From positions 1-21,295 of the forward strand of contig CAZNNH010000105.1 of the NCBI GenBank assembly GCA_964574335.1: a stretch of 21,295 nt of DNA, given 5' to 3'. Below the pieces are notes generated by a model. The model saw only the letters and a list, made by a program, of their open reading frames with translations. It was not told the origin of the DNA and did not search any database. The DNA is from CAZNNH01 sp964574335. Lineage in GTDB: Bacteria; Acidobacteriota; Vicinamibacteria; Fen-336. Shown one piece after another: positions 16,161 through 21,295 of the stretch; position 1 is the first letter of the stretch; the number at the start of each line of letters is the position of its first letter. Both the position numbers and the translations under genes were made by a program.

Positions 16161-17822
16161 ATCCCACACCTCCACGGCAACCTGCTGGGCATCAAGGCCT
16201 CGCTCCGCAAGGCGCTCGAGCGGACCTATCGGCGCCGAGTCGGTCCCAGCCAGGTGGTGTCGCCGGAGCTGGCGCGCCACCTGGCCGAGGTCTCGCGCCA
16301 GCTCGGACGTCAGGTCGGGGTGCTGCTCGAGCGCGACGGCGCCGTCCACAGCGTCGTGGTCGGGGACGCCACTCACCTGAGCCTCCCCGACATCGGACGT
16401 CTTCGCGGCGGCGTGGGCCGGTTCCGGGGGCTGCGACTCGTCCACACCCACCTGAGGGGTGAGCCGCTCACCGCCGACGACATCAACGACCTGGCCCTGC
16501 TCCGCCTCGACCTGGTGGCCGCCGTCGAAGTCACCCCGGAGGGTCTCCCCGGGCGCGTCGAGGCGGCCCTGCTGGCTCCCGATGCCGCTCCGGCCGAGGG
16601 TGGTCCCTTCCGGCGGCTGTCCGCCCGGGACGTACACGGCCTCGATCTCGACTTCGGCGCCGAGATCCGCGCCCTTGAGGAAGACTGGGCGCGAGCCCAG
16701 CGCCAGCGGGGCGAGCAGAAAGACCGGGAACGGGCGTTGGTGATCGGCGTCTCGCCGGATGCCGAGCGCTTCCGCGAGACCCTCGAGCTGGCCCGATCGG
16801 CCGGCGTCGAGGTGGCCCTCAGCCTGCGACAACGCCGCACCCGGCTCCAGCCGGCCACCGTCGTGGGCCGCGGCAAGCTGATGGAGATCGTGCTCGAGGG
16901 GATGCGTCATCGGGCCTCGGTGGCGATCTTCGACATCGACCTCAAGCCCGCCCAAGCCCGCGGCTTCGAGGACGCCACCGGGCTCAAGGTGGTGGACCGG
17001 ACCCAGCTCATCCTCGACATCTTCGCCCAGCGGGCGCGCAGCCGGGACGGCAAGCTCCAGGTGGAGCTGGCCCAGCTCCGCTACTCGTTGCCGCGGCTGA
17101 CCGACAAGGACGCCGGCCTCTCGCGCCTGACCGGCGGCATCGGCGGACGCGGCCCGGGCGAGACGGTGATGGAGATCGGCCGCCGGCGCATCCGCGACCG
17201 GATCCGATCGCTGGAGCGCCAAGTCGAGCGGCTCTCGGTCCAGCGGGACCTGCGCCGCCGACGGCGGCGGCAGGCCGGCGTGCCGGTGCTGGCCATCGTC
17301 GGCTACACCAATGTCGGCAAGAGCACCTTGCTGAACGCCCTCACCGAAAGCCGGGTCGAGGCCGCCGACCGGCTCTTCATGACCCTCGACCCGACCACCC
17401 GCCGGCTGCGGTTCCCGCGGGAGGGCGAGGTGGTGATCAGCGACACCGTCGGCTTCATCCGCGACCTGCCGAAGGACCTGGTGGCGGCCTTCCGCGCCAC
17501 CCTGGAGGAGCTGGCCGACGCCGACCTGCTGCTGCACGTGCACGATGCCGCCGACGAGCGACTCGAGGATCACGGCGAGTCGGTGGAGAGGCTGCTCTCC
17601 GAGCTGGACCTCGCCCACGTCCCCCGCCTCCCGGTCCTCAACAAGAGCGACCTGGTGGCCCCGGCCGAGGTCGAGACGCTGGCCCGTCGCCTCGGCGCGG
17701 TGCCGGTCAGCGCCGCGCGACGGACCGGTCTCGAACGCCTGCTGGCGGCGGCCGAAGCCGCCCTCTCGAGGGGCGTGGCGCGGCCACCCTCGGGTCCGCC
17801 TCTAGCCTCGCTCGACGCCTGA
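16161..17822 (+). CDS. hflX: GTPase HflX, long form, apparent ATC start
   Basis: A 553-aa ribosome-splitting GTPase that binds the 50S subunit under stress. After a ~190-residue N-terminal extension found in many non-enterobacterial HflX proteins (HGNLLGIKASLRKALE, YRRRV, VSPELARHL), the HflX domain has VVGRGKLMEI, VVDRTQLILDIFAQRARS, GKLQVELAQLRY and GGIGGRGPGET, then the G domain: P-loop GYTNVGKS (381-388), DTVGF (428-432), NKSD (494-497), SAARRTG. Family members typically begin with Met, one or two residues, then IHGN; the equivalent codon here is ATC 16161, with GGAAGGA 6 nt upstream. No in-frame ATG, GTG or TTG lies between 16023 and 16161, and the next (GTG 16254) would remove conserved residues. 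Start by ATC, or a base error in ATG, is therefore likely. It is convergent with glgP, 4 nt between stops. Confidence 0.93.
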   Translation: MPHLHGNLLGIKASLRKALERTYRRRVGPSQVVSPELARHLAEVSRQLGRQVGVLLERDGAVHSVVVGDATHLSLPDIGRLRGGVGRFRGLRLVHTHLRGEPLTADDINDLALLRLDLVAAVEVTPEGLPGRVEAALLAPDAAPAEGGPFRRLSARDVHGLDLDFGAEIRALEEDWARAQRQRGEQKDRERALVIGVSPDAERFRETLELARSAGVEVALSLRQRRTRLQPATVVGRGKLMEIVLEGMRHRASVAIFDIDLKPAQARGFEDATGLKVVDRTQLILDIFAQRARSRDGKLQVELAQLRYSLPRLTDKDAGLSRLTGGIGGRGPGETVMEIGRRRIRDRIRSLERQVERLSVQRDLRRRRRRQAGVPVLAIVGYTNVGKSTLLNALTESRVEAADRLFMTLDPTTRRLRFPREGEVVISDTVGFIRDLPKDLVAAFRATLEELADADLLLHVHDAADERLEDHGESVERLLSELDLAHVPRLPVLNKSDLVAPAEVETLARRLGAVPVSAARRTGLERLLAAAEAALSRGVARPPSGPPLASLDA

Positions 17823-17826
17823 GTCG

Positions 17827-20349
17827 CTACGACTCGAGCTGGACCGGCACCGGCGACACCCGCCAGATGTCCTCGCAGTACTCGCGAATCGATCGGTCCG
17901 AGGTGAACTTGCCCATCCGGGAGACGTTGAGGATGGACATCCGGGTCCAGCGACGTGAGTCGCGGAAGGTCAGGCCCACCCGGTCCTGGCAGTCGACGTA
18001 GGAGCGGTAGTCGGCGAGCAGCCGGAACTCGTCGCGGTGCAGGAGCGAGTCGACGATCGGAGAGAAGAGGCTCGGCTCATCCGGAGAGAAGTGACCGGAG
18101 CCGATCAGGTCGATGGCCCGACGCAGCTCCTCGTCTTCTTCGTAGATCCGACGGGGATCGTAGCCTTCCCTCCAGGTGGCCATCACCTGATCCGCGGTGA
18201 GCCCGAAGAGGAAGAAGTTGTCGGCCCCGACCTCCTCCCGGATCTCGACGTTGGCCCCGTCCAGGGTCCCGATGGTGAGGGCCCCGTTCATGGAGAACTT
18301 CATGTTCCCGGTCCCGGAGGCCTCCTTGCCGGCGGTGGAGATCTGCTCGGAGAGGTCGGCCGCCGGGTAGATGTTGTGGGCGTTCTTCACGTTGAAGTCG
18401 GGGAGGAAGACCACCTTGAGGCGCCCGGCCACGTCCGGGTCGTCGTTGACCACATCGGCCACGGCGCTGATCAGCTTGATGATGCGCTTGGCGATGAAGT
18501 AGCCGGGGGCCGCCTTGCCGGCGAAGATGACGGTGCGCGGGGGGAGTTCGAGCCCCGGGTCGTCCTTGATCCGGTTGTAGAGGGTCACCACGTGGAGCAC
18601 GTTCATGTGCTGCCGCTTGTACTCGTGGATCCGCTTGACCTGGATGTCGAACAGCGAGGCGGGGTCGACCACCACCCCGGTTCGGCGGCGGATCTGCTCC
18701 GCCAGCCGCCGCTTGTTGTGGGCCTTGACCCGGATCCACCGCTCCTGGAAGCCGGCCTCGTCCGAGAATCGGGTGAGCCGCTCCAGGCGGGTCAGGTCCT
18801 TGGGCCAGCCCTCGCCGATGGACTGATCGAGGAGGCGGCTCAGCTCCGGGTTGCTGAGCAGCATGAAGCGGCGCGGGGTCACGCCGTTGGTCTTGTTGGA
18901 GAACTTCTCCGGCCACAGCTCGAAGAAGTCGCGCAGCACGTCGCGCTCGAGCAGCTCGGTGTGCAACGCGGCCACGCCGTTGATGGCCCGGCTGCCCACG
19001 CAGGCCAGGTTCGCCATCCGCACCCGCTTGTCGCCCGATTCGTCGATCAGCGACAGGCGTGAGATCCGCTCGCCGTCCGCGGGGAAGCGGGCCCGCGCCT
19101 GCTCCAGGAAACGATGGTTGATCTCGTAGATGATCTCCAGGTGCCGCGGCAGGATGCTGCGGAACAGCGGCACCGGCCAGGCCTCCAGGGCCTCCGGCAG
19201 CAACGTGTGGTTGGTGTAGGCGAAGGTCCTCTCGGTGATGGCCCAGGCCGAGTCCCAATCCATCAGGTGCTCGTCGACCAGCAGCCGCATCAGCTCGGCC
19301 ACCGCGATCGACGGATGGGTGTCGTTGAGCTGGACCACGTACTTGGAGTCGAAGCCGGCCAGGCCGTCGCTGGGGCGCTGCTTGTAGATGCGGATCATGT
19401 CCTGCAGCGCGCAGGAGGCGAAGAAGTACTGCTGCTCGAGGCGCAACCTCTGTCCCTGGATCGGCTCGTCGTTCGGGTAGAGCACCTTGGTGATGTTCTC
19501 GGAGAACACCTTCTGGTCCACTGCGCCGTAGTAGTCGCCGACGTTGAAGGCCCGGAAGTCGAACGACTCCACCGCGTGAGCGGTGAAGAGCCTCAGCATG
19601 TTGGCGGTGTTGACCCGATAGCCGAGGATCGGCGTGTCGTAGGCCACGCCCTTCACCACCCGATGGGGGACCCAGCGCACCCGGTAGCGTCCCTGCTCGT
19701 CGTGGTAGGCCTCGGTGTGGCCGCCCAGCTTGATGTCGTAGGCGATCTCCGGCCGCGCGATCTCCCACGGGTTGCCGTAGCGAAGCCACTTGTCGGTGAC
19801 CTCGACCTGCCAGCCGTCACGGATCTCCTGATCGAAGATCCCGTACTCGTAGCGGATCCCGTAGCCGATGGCGGGGATCTCCAGGGTGGCCAGCGAGTCC
19901 AGGTAGCACGCCGCCAGCCGGCCCAGCCCGCCGTTGCCCAGCCCGGGCTCCTCCTCCTGGTCGAGCAGCTCGTCGAGGTCCAGGCCCAGCTCCGACATCG
20001 CCCGCTGCGCCTGCTCGTAGATCCCCAGGTTGATCAGGTTGTTGCCCAGGTGAGGGCCGAGCAGGAACTCGGCCGAGAGGTAGCAGACGGTGCGGCTGCC
20101 GTGCTCCCAGTAGCAGCGGGAGGTGTGGATCCAGTGATTCAGCAGGCGGTCGCGCACCGCGTAGGCCAGCGCCATGTAGTTGTCGTTCCGGGTGGCGATG
20201 TCTGAAAAGCGCCCCTGGACGTAGAGGAGGTTGTCGGCAAACGCCCGCTTGAGCGCCTCGACGCTGAGCCCGGTCCGGCAGTCGTCGTCCCGACCTCGCC
20301 CCGCCTCGCGCATCGTCCTCATTCCCCGTCCCCCAGTGAAGGAAGCCAT
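17827..20349 (-). CDS. glgP: Glycogen/alpha-glucan phosphorylase
   Basis: An 840-aa GT35 enzyme that releases glucose-1-phosphate from alpha-1,4-glucans. Signatures in order: YYLSAEFLLG-like CYLSAEFLLGPHLGNNL, PGLGNGGLGRLAACYLDSLA, IRYEYGIFDQ, VVQLNDTHPSIAVAELMR, EKFSNKTNGVTPRRF, DIQVKRIHEYKRQHMN, and the PLP site EASGTGNMKFSMNGAL, where Lys684 carries the cofactor. Length and motifs are normal. Start is taken as ATG 20349, with GGGAGGG about 6 nt upstream; ATG 20322 with GGGGGACGGGGA upstream is an alternative, and the open frame reaches 20418. No glgA, glgB or glgX gene is adjacent. Confidence 0.96.
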   Translation of the reverse strand: MASFTGGRGMRTMREAGRGRDDDCRTGLSVEALKRAFADNLLYVQGRFSDIATRNDNYMALAYAVRDRLLNHWIHTSRCYWEHGSRTVCYLSAEFLLGPHLGNNLINLGIYEQAQRAMSELGLDLDELLDQEEEPGLGNGGLGRLAACYLDSLATLEIPAIGYGIRYEYGIFDQEIRDGWQVEVTDKWLRYGNPWEIARPEIAYDIKLGGHTEAYHDEQGRYRVRWVPHRVVKGVAYDTPILGYRVNTANMLRLFTAHAVESFDFRAFNVGDYYGAVDQKVFSENITKVLYPNDEPIQGQRLRLEQQYFFASCALQDMIRIYKQRPSDGLAGFDSKYVVQLNDTHPSIAVAELMRLLVDEHLMDWDSAWAITERTFAYTNHTLLPEALEAWPVPLFRSILPRHLEIIYEINHRFLEQARARFPADGERISRLSLIDESGDKRVRMANLACVGSRAINGVAALHTELLERDVLRDFFELWPEKFSNKTNGVTPRRFMLLSNPELSRLLDQSIGEGWPKDLTRLERLTRFSDEAGFQERWIRVKAHNKRRLAEQIRRRTGVVVDPASLFDIQVKRIHEYKRQHMNVLHVVTLYNRIKDDPGLELPPRTVIFAGKAAPGYFIAKRIIKLISAVADVVNDDPDVAGRLKVVFLPDFNVKNAHNIYPAADLSEQISTAGKEASGTGNMKFSMNGALTIGTLDGANVEIREEVGADNFFLFGLTADQVMATWREGYDPRRIYEEDEELRRAIDLIGSGHFSPDEPSLFSPIVDSLLHRDEFRLLADYRSYVDCQDRVGLTFRDSRRWTRMSILNVSRMGKFTSDRSIREYCEDIWRVSPVPVQLES

Positions 20350-20432
20350 GGCCGGCCCTCCCGCTTGGGCCGAGGGTCCCACAAAGACGCCAGCCCGAAG
20401 AGACGCCCCCGCCCGCAAGTCGCTGCGAGGCT

Positions 20433-20438
20433 AGTATA
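20433..20438 (-). promoter_or_regulatory. -10 box candidate for glgP
   Basis: TATACT on the minus strand (20438-20433) is the best -10 match in the 254-nt gap upstream of glgP; no convincing -35. The leader would be ~80 nt. I see nothing else gene-like between 20439 and 20603: only short GC-rich inverted repeats such as CGCCC/GGGCG at 20567-20586, without a T run. Confidence 0.35.
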
Positions 20439-20603
20439 TGCCTGGAGCGGAGCTACAGGCTGGAAGTCAGACCGGAGCGGGCCCGGCCCGAGTCCTCGCT
20501 GACTCGCGCCGTTCCGCAGCGCACGTCACTGGGCCTGGGGGACCTCACTCACCGGTAGCTGGGCAACGCCCGCTGTCCGCTGGGCGGCCCCGTGTTCCCG
20601 GGT

Positions 20604-21156
20604 TCAATCCAGTTTGACGAACTTGGGTTTCGGAGCCACCAGCTTGGGTGCCATCTGCTTGATGTGCAGCCAAGGCGGAGCGTCTACGGCCACCAGCTTC
20701 GTCTGAGCAGACACGAGGTCTTGCTGAGCCGCTTCGTTGAGGGCGCCCTCGATGTCAACCACCTTGGCTGAAGGGTACCTCTCAAGCTGCTCCTGAAGGC
20801 GCTGCCCCTTAGCACTCGGCTTGGTGTAGTAAGCCGGCTTGTGCTGCTTGCCCGAGCGTGCAAACGGCCCATGCAACCGCCTTGTAGGCGTCATTGAAGA
20901 GACTCGTGAATCCATTCGGGTCCGGCAGAGTGGCGATCCTGAGGCCGTACTTCTCACTGTAGGACACTCCGGGCCTGTGCCCCCTCTGGCTCGACTCGGG
21001 CACGATGCCGATCCTGAGGCCACGGCCACCCTCGAGCTGCCTAACGTTCGACTTGACGGTTGCAGCAAAGTATCGGTCGTCGCCTGTCAACGAAAGGAAT
21101 AGGTCGGTCTTCCAGATCTTGCTGTTCGGCGGCTTGGTGGTGCTACTCAGAGTCAT
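20604..21156 (-). pseudogene. Frame-disrupted gene, possible nuclease-like protein
   Basis: Two protein-like frames join to one ~184-aa product. The first runs from ATG 21156 (TTKPPNSKIWKTDLFLS, GDDRYFAATVKSNVRQLEGG, LRIGIVPESSQ, YGLRIATLPDPNGFTSLFND) and stays protein-like to about 20865; the second takes over one base later (FARSGKQHKPAYYTKPS, LQEQLERYPSAKVVDIEGAL, DLVSAQTKLVAVDAPPWLHI) to the stop at 20604. Each frame becomes nonsense outside its half, so a single-base frameshift near 20855-20870 is likely, either a real mutation or an assembly error. WKTDLFL followed by FAATVKSN resembles the D...(E)xK layout of PD-(D/E)XK nucleases, but the Glu is replaced and I do not recognise the family. 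G+C is near 50% in places (21061-21120), far below the rest of the window, which suggests transfer. Confidence 0.6.
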
Positions 21157-21295
21157 CAGCCTGCGGATCCCAGAATGCAGGACCGTGTGTGGCCGCGACG
21201 TCCTTCCCGATCTGGGTGCACAATGCGATGGTTGCCTCGCCCCGCTCCGAGTAGGGAATCGTGAACGCCAATTCCCCGCGGTGGATGCTCAATTG
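21143..21295 (-). CDS. Partial uncharacterised gene, C-terminal 50 codons
   Basis: The last 50 codons of a minus-strand frame that enters from the right edge and ends with TAG at 21145-21143. It reads as normal protein (IHRGELAFTIPYSERGEATI, LCTQIGKDVAATHGPAFWDP, QADDSE). It overlaps the ATG 21156 of the next frame by 14 nt. Either this is a separate coupled gene, or the two are one protein split by a second frameshift near 21145-21156; the transition PQADDSE to TTKPPNSKIWKTD reads smoothly enough to favour the latter. Function unknown. Confidence 0.5.
   Translation of the reverse strand, partial: QLSIHRGELAFTIPYSERGEATIALCTQIGKDVAATHGPAFWDPQADDSE

Noticed and set aside
16115..16462. Short plus-strand frames starting GTG 16115 and ATG 16126 at the hflX start
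   Set aside because: They run out of frame inside hflX and look like noise; they matter only as a sign of a possible indel before the ATC start.
16110..17618. 502-aa open frame antisense to hflX
   Set aside because: It is a shadow of the hflX frame; composition typical of antisense high-GC sequence.
18077..19789. 570-aa minus-strand frame inside glgP
   Set aside because: Arg/Ala/Gly/Pro-rich frame-shifted image of glgP; the phosphorylase motifs are in the other frame.
20590..20612. GGGTTCAATCC, resembling a tRNA T arm, next to the broken low-GC gene (possible att site)
   Set aside because: No acceptor, D or anticodon arm can be folded around it and no integrase is visible, so an attachment site cannot be supported.

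Overview
The window comes from a high-GC (roughly 70%) Gram-negative bacterial chromosome. It carries the 3' end of a type IV pilus retraction ATPase gene (pilT), a LolA-like lipoprotein carrier, an SppA signal peptide peptidase and a periplasmic lytic transglycosylase, so the cell has an outer membrane and probably twitching motility. The gene mix and the style of the proteins (long HflX, zinc-ribbon/TPR/metallopeptidase protein, TPR proteins) fit an Acidobacteriota- or Myxococcota/Desulfobacterota-like lineage. I cannot fix the phylum from the sequence alone.

Layout. (1) Positions 1-5679, plus strand: pilT (partial) - recX - alaS - lytic transglycosylase - TPR/AIM24-like protein. The first four genes overlap at their stop/start codons, so this looks like one transcript. 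(2) 5701-10743, minus strand, reading right to left: efp - tdk - unknown 141-aa protein - rtcA - ABC ATPase - lolA-like gene, then a multi-pass membrane protein with its own promoter candidate. (3) 10903-12432, plus strand: a membrane-anchored zinc-ribbon/TPR protein with a gluzincin-type metallopeptidase domain, divergent from efp. (4) 12441-15995, minus strand: acylphosphatase - apt - (repeat cluster) - tRNA-Arg(CCU) - YfgM-like TPR protein - sppA. (5) 16161-17822, plus strand: hflX, which apparently lacks a canonical start codon. (6) 17827-20349, minus strand: glycogen phosphorylase, convergent with hflX. (7) 20604-21295, minus strand: lower-GC, frame-disrupted sequence of uncertain identity, probably acquired.

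Most of the window is housekeeping: translation (alaS, efp, tRNA-Arg, hflX), nucleotide salvage (tdk, apt), RNA end processing (rtcA), DNA repair control (recX), envelope maintenance (transglycosylase, lolA, sppA, YfgM-like) and glycogen use (glgP). I see no CRISPR array, no rRNA, no intact insertion sequence and no complete defence system. The places most worth a second look are the apparent ATC start of hflX, the Asn at the tip of the EF-P loop, the TPR-AIM24-like fusion, the zinc-ribbon metallopeptidase, the short inverted/direct repeat cluster beside the tRNA, and the broken gene at the right edge.
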